Shown piece after piece: positions 39,728-48,618 of a stretch of 64,000 nucleotides of DNA. The stretch comes from Meira nashicola. Its lineage: Eukaryota; Basidiomycota; Exobasidiomycetes; Exobasidiales; Brachybasidiaceae. The notes under the pieces are model-generated. The model was not told the origin of the DNA, ran no database searches, and saw only the letters and a list, made by a program, of their open reading frames with translations. The position numbers and the translations under genes are program-made. The stretch covers positions 1,984,001-2,048,000 of the forward strand of contig BCJU01000002.1 of assembly GCA_001600355.1 (NCBI GenBank), read 5' to 3'. Within the stretch, counting starts at the first letter, position 1. Each line of letters starts with the position of its first letter.

Positions 39728-42661
39728 ATGCTTTCCAGTACAAGGGCAATATTGGCTCGTCAAATTGTCCAGAGATATAATGGGCGAAGAGGCATTCTTC
39801 CTTCAGTATTTCTCTCAGCAGTCCATGGATCGTTGGCTCTTTCGTATCCTCAAAATCAAGGTTGGATAAGATCCGATTATGGAAATGCTGGCTTTCACAG
39901 CACAATAAGATTCAATGAAAAAACAAAGAGCAAGAGGCTTACATTGAAGCGTGCGAAAGACAGCAGGATAAGAAGAAGACAGAAAGAATTAGCAGGTCGA
40001 TTAAATAAGGCTATCGAAGAGCAGACTAAAAAAGCAATGAATGCACAAGAGAAAGCTTCATCACAAACAGTTGGCAAAAATGAGGGTGAAAACTCTCAAT
40101 CTACTTCTGTTTGGTCAAAAATAGTGTCTGCAGTGATGAATGGAAGCGGATATGGGAAACAGCAAGGTGATGAACCAAAGTCCAAAAAAGAACGGATAAA
40201 ATCAAAGAATGAAGTAAGACGAGAGGAGGAATTGAAAAAGTCAGATTTGGAGTATTTATTGAAAATGAAGCCAGTGAACGGAAAGGAAATGCAAAAATTA
40301 AAATACCTTTGGTCTGATATTAAGATACCCGAATCAAAGAAGGCTAAAACTAACCAGCAAAGTGAGTCTAGCGATTTGAAAGAGTTGCATAAATCTCAAG
40401 AATCTCGGCAATCTAAAGAATTCGAACATTCAACACAATCCAATGATACAAATCAATCCGTTCAATCCACAGAGAAACAGCCACCAAAATTTGTTCGTGA
40501 CGCAAACGAAAAAAATTACCGACCAACAATCCTCCTAAGAGGCGATGAGATTGAAAAGGCCAGAGTAGTAAGACCCAACGATAAAGCGATGGAAGTAGGT
40601 GATAGAGATATCGGAGATTATCTTCCATTTGAACATATACCCTTAGCAGGCTCACCGCAATACGATCAATGGCACGAAAAAACAAAATGGACTACACCGA
40701 TTGGTGGAATTTTGTCTTCAGAAGATGTAGGAATTGAAGAGGTAGAGCCTTTGAGAAAGATGGATGTTGCTACTTTGTCACATGGGTTGGATAGAGTGTT
40801 GTTCAACCCAGGCATTCATTGGTTGCGCGATGAAAGAAGTGGAATTTACAACTTTGAGCCAGAAATTCGTAATTTGTACGATGTGGATTTATTCGATTAT
40901 TCAGCTTTACCGCCATATCTTACGTCTAGTATCGATGACGAATTAGCAAAATTGACACAAAAGCATGCAAAACGATATTCAGGAAGTACGAGTAGCTTGA
41001 CTGCATTATTGAGTCATATTTATTTTTGCGTCTCATCTTGGAAGCATCCTCCTTTGACAGGATTCACGGAAGGATTTCAACATTTACCCAAAGGATTTAG
41101 CTTTGGTGCAACGCTACCAGCCGCTATTATCTTGCGCAGATTTGAGGATGAAGCATTAGACGGAAGTCAAGCAAAGAGCGTACGATACGCAGTTGATAAT
41201 GATAAAACAGGAAGTGGATCGGAGAATAACAATTATGTTTTGACACAATTGGGTAAAAGTGTGGAAAAGTTATTGACGAGTGATACGGAAGAATACGAAA
41301 AGTACTTGCGAGTTAACAGTCACAAATTATCCGAAGAAGAGAAGACCAAGAAAGAGGCTTACTATTATTCAATGTCTGACAAATTCATGATGCGATCGCA
41401 ATTAGATTGTAGCGATGATCGATTACCAAGAAAGACTTTTGACCTTAAAACCCGTGCTGTGATTGCCGTTCGACAGGATAGAGCTAATTGGGTAGAATCA
41501 TCGGGATACATGATTCGACATAATACTGGCGTTCAAGAAAGTTTTGAGCGTGAATTATGGGATATGTCCCGTGGCGCTTTACTCAAGTATTTCTTTCAAG
41601 CACGAATCGGTAATATGGATGGTATTATGGTCGCTTATCACAGTACTTCCACCATGTTCGGATTCCAATACCTCTCACGCGAAGAATTAGCCCGAAGAAT
41701 CTTTTCCAGTGAAGAGATGGCCGAACAAGCATTCCGTTTATCGCTTGGAATGTTGGAAAAAATTCTTGATGCAGCATCTTCGTATTATCCCAACGATACA
41801 CTCCGTATCACAATGGACGCTCAAAATGATCCTTTAGGAAGGGAAGAATCGCATTTGTTAGTATTCGTTACTCCAGAAAGTGTCAGTGAAGAAGTTGAAA
41901 CGAACGAGGGAAAGAATATTTTAGGAAACAGCAAAACTATTTTACTGGAAGTTCATGTAGATCGTTATCTTTCAGGTGCTTTGGTTCATGGTCCGGTTAA
42001 TTTCTCTCAGCCTAAAGGATATGCTATCGACGTGAGCCGAGAAGACGAAATCGCACGCAGGGAAAGATCCGAACTACCTCCTTTGGAATGGAAGGTAGAA
42101 TATAGCATTACTCCTCGTTCAGATTTATCACAGGAAGAGACTGAAACGAAATTACAACGAGTTCGAAAACGTCAAACGAACCTGGCAGCACTTTTACTGC
42201 CAAACGTTGAAGCATTAAATGAACGAGAACGTGAACGTGAATTGCAATTATCCAAAAATCCTGAAGCATTGGAGAAATTTTTGGAAGATAGAAGAACGGG
42301 TAAAGCTCCGGGAATGCCACCTGCTCCTGGACAAGTTGTTTTGGGAGTAACGAATGAGAATAGCTTACAAGATACTGAAGCTTTAAAGACTTTAGGAGAG
42401 CAAGAAGTTGGAGAAGAAAGTAAAAATGATACAACAGATGATGGAAAAATTCATCTGGCTAGCATTGATAATGGTGATGATTTAACAGCACGTGCTGATA
42501 TACCCGAAAGACCAATCGAACAAGACAAAGGAACCCAACAGAAATGGGTTAGACAGACAAAAGTAGTAAAAAGGTTAAGAAGATTGGCAAGATTAGGACA
42601 ACAAGATAAAGATGAAAGGGAAAAGACTGATAAATTGGAAATGTATGAAAGGCGAGGATAG
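39728..42661 (+). CDS. PET127: Mitochondrial Pet127-like protein (mitochondrial RNA stability and processing)
   Basis: 977-residue protein containing the Pet127 domain, roughly residues 300-720. In yeast Pet127 is a mitochondrial membrane-associated factor that affects 5' processing and decay of mitochondrial RNAs and binds the mitochondrial RNA polymerase. The N-terminus (MLSSTRAILARQIVQRYNGR) is a clear mitochondrial presequence. Conserved blocks include HGLDRVLFNPGIHWLRD, KHPPLTGFTEGFQHLPKGF, MRSQLDCSDDRLPRKTFDLK, TRAVIAV and LLKYFFQARIGNMDGI, IMVAYHSTSTMFGFQYL. The stretch with FDLKTRA looks nuclease-like in arrangement, but I cannot assign catalysis from sequence alone. A Lys/Glu/Ser/Gln-rich segment (about 70-250) and an acidic C-terminal tail extend it. 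It is intronless; the ATG at 39728 gives the presequence. Confidence 0.88.
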   Translation: MLSSTRAILARQIVQRYNGRRGILPSVFLSAVHGSLALSYPQNQGWIRSDYGNAGFHSTIRFNEKTKSKRLTLKRAKDSRIRRRQKELAGRLNKAIEEQTKKAMNAQEKASSQTVGKNEGENSQSTSVWSKIVSAVMNGSGYGKQQGDEPKSKKERIKSKNEVRREEELKKSDLEYLLKMKPVNGKEMQKLKYLWSDIKIPESKKAKTNQQSESSDLKELHKSQESRQSKEFEHSTQSNDTNQSVQSTEKQPPKFVRDANEKNYRPTILLRGDEIEKARVVRPNDKAMEVGDRDIGDYLPFEHIPLAGSPQYDQWHEKTKWTTPIGGILSSEDVGIEEVEPLRKMDVATLSHGLDRVLFNPGIHWLRDERSGIYNFEPEIRNLYDVDLFDYSALPPYLTSSIDDELAKLTQKHAKRYSGSTSSLTALLSHIYFCVSSWKHPPLTGFTEGFQHLPKGFSFGATLPAAIILRRFEDEALDGSQAKSVRYAVDNDKTGSGSENNNYVLTQLGKSVEKLLTSDTEEYEKYLRVNSHKLSEEEKTKKEAYYYSMSDKFMMRSQLDCSDDRLPRKTFDLKTRAVIAVRQDRANWVESSGYMIRHNTGVQESFERELWDMSRGALLKYFFQARIGNMDGIMVAYHSTSTMFGFQYLSREELARRIFSSEEMAEQAFRLSLGMLEKILDAASSYYPNDTLRITMDAQNDPLGREESHLLVFVTPESVSEEVETNEGKNILGNSKTILLEVHVDRYLSGALVHGPVNFSQPKGYAIDVSREDEIARRERSELPPLEWKVEYSITPRSDLSQEETETKLQRVRKRQTNLAALLLPNVEALNERERERELQLSKNPEALEKFLEDRRTGKAPGMPPAPGQVVLGVTNENSLQDTEALKTLGEQEVGEESKNDTTDDGKIHLASIDNGDDLTARADIPERPIEQDKGTQQKWVRQTKVVKRLRRLARLGQQDKDEREKTDKLEMYERRG

Positions 42662-42926
42662 TTATTGTACTTTAGACAATCATGTATTTTTAAAATCATT
42701 GCAATTGCATCCTCTACTACTCTTTGGGCCCGTTCAATCAGAACCGGCTACTCGGATAAGCCGCCAGAGCGTGTGAGTGATTGATTATTTAAGATACGCG
42801 TTAATATACATATTGTGTGCATGGAATTTTTAGGCTTTTTTATGGATGCGGAGCAGTATAGAGCATACAATGTCAACTCTTATCATCCTGATACCATAGG
42901 CGATCTTAACATTGAAACAAGAAGAA

Positions 42927-43964
42927 ATGGCATCGTCTTCAAGACGTAATCGAAATCGTACAGTTGCTGCGATTGGAGGTGCTATTGCATTAGTAGGATT
43001 AGGATATTATGCATTCACTACATTAACATCTGGAAATGATTCGAATAAGAATAACAAAGGCTCAAGTTCAAATACAACATCAAAAAAGAAAGGACCTAGA
43101 CCATCGCTATCAATTTCTATTCCGCCAACATTCACTCATTCATCTTCCAATTTAAGATTATTGGAATCCCTTTTAACAACTTTATCAGAAAATTACGTCA
43201 TCACTTTAATCCTTCCGCCTGTTGGATTGACTCATGATTCAAGCAGCAAGTCAGAGTTCAATCATGAAAGTCTAGATAGGATAAGTGAATTGTTTGGACA
43301 CATTCAAGGTTTCGATGCAAGGAGGGTATTGGAATATGGAAAAGAAGAAGGAAGATTATCGCTTGCAAGGGCTTTGGCTTGTGATGCACATTGTGAAGTA
43401 ATGTTTGAACCATTTGAAAGCAAAGATTCAAGTGCAGATGTAGCACTCTTTGATGATGAGATGGACGAGGATAATGATACAGTAGATGGAGATAAAACTC
43501 CAAGGGCAAGTTCACCTGTACCTCATCTAAGGACGAGTGTGAACGGTAATACGCTAACAGCTTCGGCTCAATCCATTCAAGATGATCAAAATCTTTCCAG
43601 CGCTCTAGAAAGATATCATGCTGAAGTGGCAAGGATACGTAAATCAAGTGGTTTACTCATCTTCCTCGTTCTTCCAATAACTAGAAGCAAGTCACATTCC
43701 TATACAAACGGCAATGCTCATCCAAATGGCGCCTCTTCTGTAGATTCAGGTATTTGGTCACTTAAAGCGGAAAGCGTTCTAAAACCTTTCTTGATGGCAG
43801 GTCAACGTGATCTTTCAGCTCGTGTTCCTGGAGTGAAAATTATTGATGGTCGTATTGCTGAACAAAAGAAACAAACTATGAAACCTCAACAAATTGCATC
43901 TATTTCAAGAGCATGGTCAGATGCTGCTCAACGTCTTGCACACCTTTCTGGCGGTTGGTCTTAA
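42927..43964 (+). CDS. Membrane-anchored protein resembling peroxin Pex22
   Basis: 345-residue protein with one N-terminal membrane span (TVAAIGGAIALVGLGYYAF, residues about 13-31) after a basic tip, then a Lys/Ser/Asn linker and a soluble domain. That domain begins PRPSLSISIPPTF and continues with alternating hydrophobic strands and helices (LRLLESLLTTLSENYVITLI, ARRVLEYGKEEGRLSLARAL, ACDAHCEVMFEP). This is the layout of Pex22, the peroxisomal membrane anchor of the ubiquitin-conjugating enzyme Pex4, and the strand-helix order fits a Rossmann-like fold. An acidic insert (about 178-195) and a Ser/Asn-rich loop interrupt it. Sequence identity to known Pex22 is low by nature, so the name is tentative. 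The upstream in-frame extension starts at TTG; the ATG at 42927 was chosen. It converges on the dehydrogenase gene (103 bp). Confidence 0.5.
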   Translation: MASSSRRNRNRTVAAIGGAIALVGLGYYAFTTLTSGNDSNKNNKGSSSNTTSKKKGPRPSLSISIPPTFTHSSSNLRLLESLLTTLSENYVITLILPPVGLTHDSSSKSEFNHESLDRISELFGHIQGFDARRVLEYGKEEGRLSLARALACDAHCEVMFEPFESKDSSADVALFDDEMDEDNDTVDGDKTPRASSPVPHLRTSVNGNTLTASAQSIQDDQNLSSALERYHAEVARIRKSSGLLIFLVLPITRSKSHSYTNGNAHPNGASSVDSGIWSLKAESVLKPFLMAGQRDLSARVPGVKIIDGRIAEQKKQTMKPQQIASISRAWSDAAQRLAHLSGGWS

Positions 43965-44067
43965 ATTGTATACCCTTAAAAGACTAATATTTATTTTTTT
44001 GTACTCTATCTTTTGAATTTTTTATTTCAGTGGAAATGATCTATGTGATTTAGGACAACATGAACAA

Positions 44068-45000
44068 TTAATTGTAATCATAGAATCCCTTTCCGCTCTT
44101 CTTTCCGAGCCATCCGGCGTCCACCATTCTTCCCAAGAGTACTGAAGGTCTATATTTCGAATCTCCTGTTTCACGTAAAAGTACTTCACCGATGTAGTAA
44201 CAAGTATCTAGACCGATAAAATCAGCCAATTGCAATGGACCCATAGGATGATTCATACCTAATTTGAGTGTTGTATCGATATCTTCTTTTGTAGCAACGC
44301 CTGATTCCAATGCCATTACAGCTTCGTTGATGAATGGAATTAATAATCTATTACTAACGAAACCTGGAGTGTCTGCACTGATTGTGATCGTTTTACCGCA
44401 TGCTTCTGCAAATGCTCTTGCACGATCTGTAACATCTTTGCTGGTTTGTAAAGCAGGAATAAGTTCAACCAATTTCATTACAGGAACTGGATTGAAAAAG
44501 TGTAAACCTAACGTTCTTGCAGGACTTTGCCAAGCTTCTGGACTTCCGGCTTTTGCATTTTCTGGAACTGCACTTGCGGCAATTTTTGAAACACTGATAC
44601 TACTTGTATTTGTAGCCAAGATTGTTGAAAGTGGTAAAGTACTTGCTAATGTTTTAAAGATACTTTGTTTAATATTTAAATTTTCCGTTGCAGCTTCAAT
44701 TACCATATCTGGTGGTCCATCTTTATCAATTTCAGCTAAAGATCCTGCACCGCCTGGAGCTTTTATTAAACTTGCTCTTGCACGATCAGCATCATCTTGT
44801 GTTAATTTACCTTTTGAAACATCTTTTGCCAATAATTTATCAAAGAAAGCTAATCCTTTATCTAATTGTACTTCTGATCGATCACAAATTAAAATTTTTG
44901 GAATTTGTGCTTTTGTTGCTGCTACGTATGCGATTCCATTTCCCATTTGACCTGAAGCGCCCACCACTGCTAACGTTTTAATACCATGTTTAATCGACAT
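44068..45000 (-). CDS. 3-hydroxyacyl-CoA (3-hydroxybutyryl-CoA) dehydrogenase
   Basis: 310-residue NAD(H)-dependent dehydrogenase that oxidises 3-hydroxyacyl-CoA to 3-ketoacyl-CoA. The N-terminal Rossmann motif is LAVVGASGQMGNGIAYVAA, followed by the acidic residue at the end of strand 2 (ILICDRSE). The block ILATNTSSISV and the catalytic histidine in LHFFNPVPVMKLVELI are present. The C-terminal helical domain has PGFVSNRLLIPFINEA, LGMNHPMGPLQLADFIGLD and ends KKSGKGFYDYN. The size fits the short-chain PaaH/HBD type. No presequence or PTS1 is visible, so the compartment is uncertain. The dinucleotide loop GASGQMG has one more residue than the usual GAGxMG. It lies next to the Pra1-like gene on the same strand, 250 bp away. 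Confidence 0.93.
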   Translation of the reverse strand: MSIKHGIKTLAVVGASGQMGNGIAYVAATKAQIPKILICDRSEVQLDKGLAFFDKLLAKDVSKGKLTQDDADRARASLIKAPGGAGSLAEIDKDGPPDMVIEAATENLNIKQSIFKTLASTLPLSTILATNTSSISVSKIAASAVPENAKAGSPEAWQSPARTLGLHFFNPVPVMKLVELIPALQTSKDVTDRARAFAEACGKTITISADTPGFVSNRLLIPFINEAVMALESGVATKEDIDTTLKLGMNHPMGPLQLADFIGLDTCYYIGEVLLRETGDSKYRPSVLLGRMVDAGWLGKKSGKGFYDYN

Positions 45001-45250
45001 TTTGATAAACAGAAGGTTGGAAGGGAAGAAAGTGTTTTATGCTCTTACATTTCCCCACAACTGTACTGTACCCTCGGAACAATCGGTTAAAGCACTCGCG
45101 TCTGAGAGTGCCGGCGCAATTCAACTTGTCGGACAATTGTACGCGTCAAGCGCGGATAATTCACCGGCTTCTTTTCCAACCGGATCAGACAAATAGATAT
45201 TCTCAAACAATTGTATATAATTAAATACATTTTTAAGCTAAGATCTAAAC

Positions 45251-46147
45251 TTAAACACAATGAACAGTTCCATCTGCATGACTATGACAATCTTTTGCAG
45301 CGTCAGAAGTAGTAGCGGCGGCTGCTGAAGCTACTGAAGCTGATCCAGTTGCTGTTGCTGTTGTTGAACTTGAATGATTATGATCATCATGTTCGGCAGC
45401 ATGAATTTCTTCTTCACTTGCTGAACATCCTTCTGGGTTTGTGTATTTACGTATCCAAGCTTCAAATGCGAATTCTTGAATAGAATGTTGATTTTTCACG
45501 GATTGATCGGGTTTTTCAATAGCGATTTTCATCATATCTTCATGTGTATCTGCTACGTGAGTGATATAACCGTTTGTAACTTTAGGTAAATGCATCATTC
45601 TGTGTAATAAATCTGCACCCCAATAAACATTTACATTATCACGACCAAGTTTGAATCCATTTCCACATGCTTTCTCTAAACCTAAACGAGAATGAAATGA
45701 AAGTTCACAAATTACGGTTTCTTCTGTTGCATTATTTCCACGCCAATGTCCATTCCAACCTTCTTGTGTTGCACAATTTTGATCAGGATCATCACAACGA
45801 ATTAAAGTTCCTGTTTTATCACCTTCTAAAATACGTTCATAAATACCTAATGGAACGGCAGGATCTGCTTGTGAACCGAAATAAGTTTGAAATAAAGTTG
45901 ACGTATTACCTTTTAATAAAATATGATCCGCTGCTTCACGTGCAAGTCTTTTTGAATCGAATAAACCTCTTTTGATTTGCATTGTTTGACTTGCATTACA
46001 TGAAGAATGAATTGGAATATCAGAATGAACTTCTGAGGCTTCTTGATAAGCTCTACGATAAAAATAAGGAGTTTTACCGCTTGGAGTGGCAATGATGAAT
46101 GCAGGCAACAAAGCCACGAAAGCAGCACAGAGAAGGAAGGATCGCAT
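45251..46147 (-). CDS. PRA1: Secreted Pra1/Aspf2/Zps1-family protein (zincophore type)
   Basis: 298-residue secreted protein. The signal peptide is MRSFLLCAAFVALLPAFIIA. The Pra1/Zps1 domain shows TYFGSQADPAVPLGIYERIL, LIRCDDPDQNC, WNGHWRGNNATEETVICELS, CGNGF and NVYWGADLLHRMMHLPKV. The HRxxH motif (residues 182-186) is the hallmark of the family, which is related to deuterolysin-type metalloproteases but is better known for extracellular zinc binding. A His/Asp/Glu patch follows (EEEIHAAEHDDHNH), then a Ser/Ala/Thr linker, and the last 13 residues DCHSHADGTVHCV give a C-x-x-H type zinc-binding tail as in Candida Pra1. In C. albicans and A. fumigatus the homologues scavenge zinc for the ZIP transporter encoded divergently next door; the same arrangement is seen here. 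A TATAAAA-like box lies about 85 bp upstream. Confidence 0.9.
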   Translation of the reverse strand: MRSFLLCAAFVALLPAFIIATPSGKTPYFYRRAYQEASEVHSDIPIHSSCNASQTMQIKRGLFDSKRLAREAADHILLKGNTSTLFQTYFGSQADPAVPLGIYERILEGDKTGTLIRCDDPDQNCATQEGWNGHWRGNNATEETVICELSFHSRLGLEKACGNGFKLGRDNVNVYWGADLLHRMMHLPKVTNGYITHVADTHEDMMKIAIEKPDQSVKNQHSIQEFAFEAWIRKYTNPEGCSASEEEIHAAEHDDHNHSSSTTATATGSASVASAAAATTSDAAKDCHSHADGTVHCV

Positions 46148-46227
46148 AATGATGAATGTATGTGTGTGTGAAGGGATTGGGATTGTTTATGGCGAAATAA
46201 AACATCTTGAAGAAAGAACTATCTTCT

Positions 46228-46234
46228 TTTTATA
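46228..46234 (-). promoter_or_regulatory. TATA-like box of the Pra1-like gene
   Basis: TATAAAA on the minus strand, about 80-87 bp before the ATG at 46147. Confidence 0.4.
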
Positions 46235-46856
46235 TCTCCATAAACCAATTCATTTCTTCTCAAAAAAAAAAGTAAAAAGATTTGCACAAAAATCAGTGAA
46301 GACCTTTCCAGTCATCGGGTGGCTGAAATAAACTTTTAACCATCATTTTCCCTTAGTGTCTTGTCAAAAAAGTTCTTAGGACCTGCATAATAATTATTCC
46401 AACGTGCATCAAAACAGCTTCTTCGCTACATATAGAATATTATGTCGTGTGCGGTAAAGGACATAACGCCGGCCAAGATGGCGGACGAAAGAAAGATAGA
46501 CGCGCCACAGTAGACTAGAATACAAACATAAAAAAACAAAAACGCTATCCAAAGTCCACGCAGAAAATCTTGGCACGCATAACTGATGGGGTACACAAAC
46601 ACAAACTATGCTATATTGATCTTAGCCGCAGAGCGGGCTCTTGATAGACGTTTGACATCTGGAAAAAAGGAAGAAGAAATAAGTTTAATGCATGAATTTA
46701 GGAACCAAAATAAATTCTTGGCAAAACTGATTAATATTTCTTCTTAGACAGAGTCTCAAACGTTAAATATTCGGATCAGCAATGACAATCAAGTGTGCGT
46801 ATAACAAACAACAATAGATGTTCTTCGTTTTTAGTTGTTTAATCTATGCAGCAAGT

Positions 46857-46872
46857 ACCTTAAAGTCACCTT
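46857..46872. promoter_or_regulatory. Zinc-responsive-element-like site (ACCTTAAAG plus second ACCTT)
   Basis: ACCTTAAAG at 46857-46865 matches the first nine bases of the yeast Zap1 element ACCTTNAAGGT; the last two bases differ. A second ACCTT lies 11 bp further on, at 46868-46872. It is about 210-225 bp before the ZIP start. Binding by a Zap1-type factor is inference. Confidence 0.35.
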
Positions 46873-47001
46873 GGCATCTTGGCAGCGTGGTAAGGAAGAA
46901 AGTTAACCCTCGGTCATTTATATTTTCAAGGAAATGAAAAAAGAATAAAGTTTTTCTTTTTGTGTATTGGTCAAAAATGAACATTTTATCCAATAAATCC
47001 T

Positions 47002-47009
47002 ATAAATAC
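47002..47009 (+). promoter_or_regulatory. TATA box of the ZIP transporter gene
   Basis: TATAAATA, about 75-80 bp upstream of the ATG at 47083. Confidence 0.5.
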
Positions 47010-47082
47010 AGATCATGAATTTAAATGAACCTTTTTTTCATCTCTACTAGAGAAGTCGAAAGTCTAGATCAAGGTAGCAAAG

Positions 47083-48618
47083 ATGAAATTGTTGACAATT
47101 GTTGCTTTGTTGAGTGTAATCTCTTTGGTGAGCGCACAAGAGCCGAGTCCAACTGGCCGTGGTTCTTGTATTTTGCAAAATGGTGGATGGTCTTGTGAAG
47201 AGGATGTGATGGGAGTACCAACACAAACACCTGCTGCAGTTGCACAAGGAGCTGTAACACAAACAGTCACTCTCACAGTCGAACCAAGTCCAACGAATGC
47301 AGGAGCATGTCATCTTCACGGAGATCATTGGCATTGCGAAAATGAAAGTGAAGAATCACATGAAGGCCATGATCATTCAGGACATAGTCATGCAGGTCAC
47401 GATCATAGCGGTCATAGTCACGTTGGTCACAGGTGAGTCCATAATTTGATTGAAAGACCAAATAGAAGTGTTCATTAACCGTTTCCCCTTTCCATCCAGT
47501 CACGGACCTTCAGAAGAATATGGTTGTGGCATTGCACCTTTTCAAGATTATAATTTGGGCTTACATATTGGAGCTGTTTTTATCCTTCTGGCTGCCTCTC
47601 TTGCCGGTGTCTTGATTCCGGAAGTGATGAGATGGTTACGCAGCGATAAAAATGTTACCGAAAAAGCAATTCTGACTGGCGATTTAGGATTCGGTCCACG
47701 GGTTTCAAATGCCATCTTTGCTTTACGATTCTTTGGTGGTGGTATTTTATTGAGTACCGCATTCGTTCATTTGGTTGCTCATGCAATCACTTATTTCTCC
47801 AATTCTTGTATCGGTGAATTACAATACGAAGCTACTCCTGCTGCAATTATGATGGCTGCCGTTTGGTTGATGATCGTGATTAACTTTTTGATCATGCGTC
47901 CTCTTCGCAGAAAAGCTGCTTTAGCAATCGCAAATCAACAAGCATTACGATCTACAAACAGTCAAAGTAGTCATGAAACTGCAGAAGAATTCAAACAAAG
48001 GCAAGATGAATCGCATGATCAAATGAGATATGCGGATGAAGAACATCTTCAATCCAAGATTAAACTTGACGAATCTGAATTAACTTTCTTGGAAGCTGGT
48101 ATCATTGTTCACAGTATCGTAATCGGCATCACAATCGGTACTTCTTCCGGTGAAGGTTGGGTTGCGTTTTTGATTGCAATTTTATGGCATCAATTCTGTG
48201 AAGGATTAGCACTTGCAAGTCGAATTGTACTCATTCCCACTTTGAGCACATTGAAGATTTGGGTAATGTATCTTGCCTTTGTAATTACCACACCAGTTGG
48301 AATCGCTATTGGAATCGGAGTTCGTCAATCTTTCAACGGAAATGATCGTGCAACTTTATTGGTAATCGGTATCCTTACTGCCATCTCTGCCGGTATTTTA
48401 TTGTATAGCTCATTTATTCAAGTTATCGCTCATGACTTCCTTCATGATCCAAGAATGCACAACGCATCTTGGACGAGAGCATTGGCGGCAATTGTATTTT
48501 TCACTTTAGGTGCTATTGCCATGGTAAGTGCATATATGCATAGAAGCAAACCAGAAAACCCTTTTACTGATCTTTCCTTTCTCTTTTTCTTCAGTCGGTT
48601 CTTGGAAAATGGGCTTAA
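47083..48618 (+). CDS. ZIP-family zinc transporter with His-rich ectodomain (Zrt1/ZrfC type)
   Basis: 465-residue plasma-membrane zinc importer. Exons are 47083-47432, 47500-48523 and 48595-48618. Intron 1 (67 nt, gtgagt...catccag) joins GHS to HGPSEEYGCG. Intron 2 (71 nt, gtaagt, branch CTGAT, ttcttcag) restores the normal ZIP end GAIAMSVLGKWA; reading through it gives a tail with no ZIP character. The signal peptide is MKLLTIVALLSVISLVSA. The ectodomain has two related C-x8-C units, at residues 29-38 and 76-85, the second being CHLHGDHWHC, then a His/Gly/Ser run (93-118). Eight membrane spans follow, with the metal-site motifs HSIVIGITIG and WHQFCEGLALA. A long ectodomain with zinc-binding motifs next to a Pra1/Aspf2 gene matches A. 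fumigatus ZrfC, a transporter for zinc-poor neutral or alkaline conditions. Confidence 0.94.

Larger units (their letters stand above)
46148..47082. promoter_or_regulatory. Shared divergent promoter of the Pra1-like and ZIP genes
   Basis: 935 bp between the two starts, without coding potential. It contains a ZRE-like site near the ZIP side and a TATA-type box before each gene. Confidence 0.6.
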
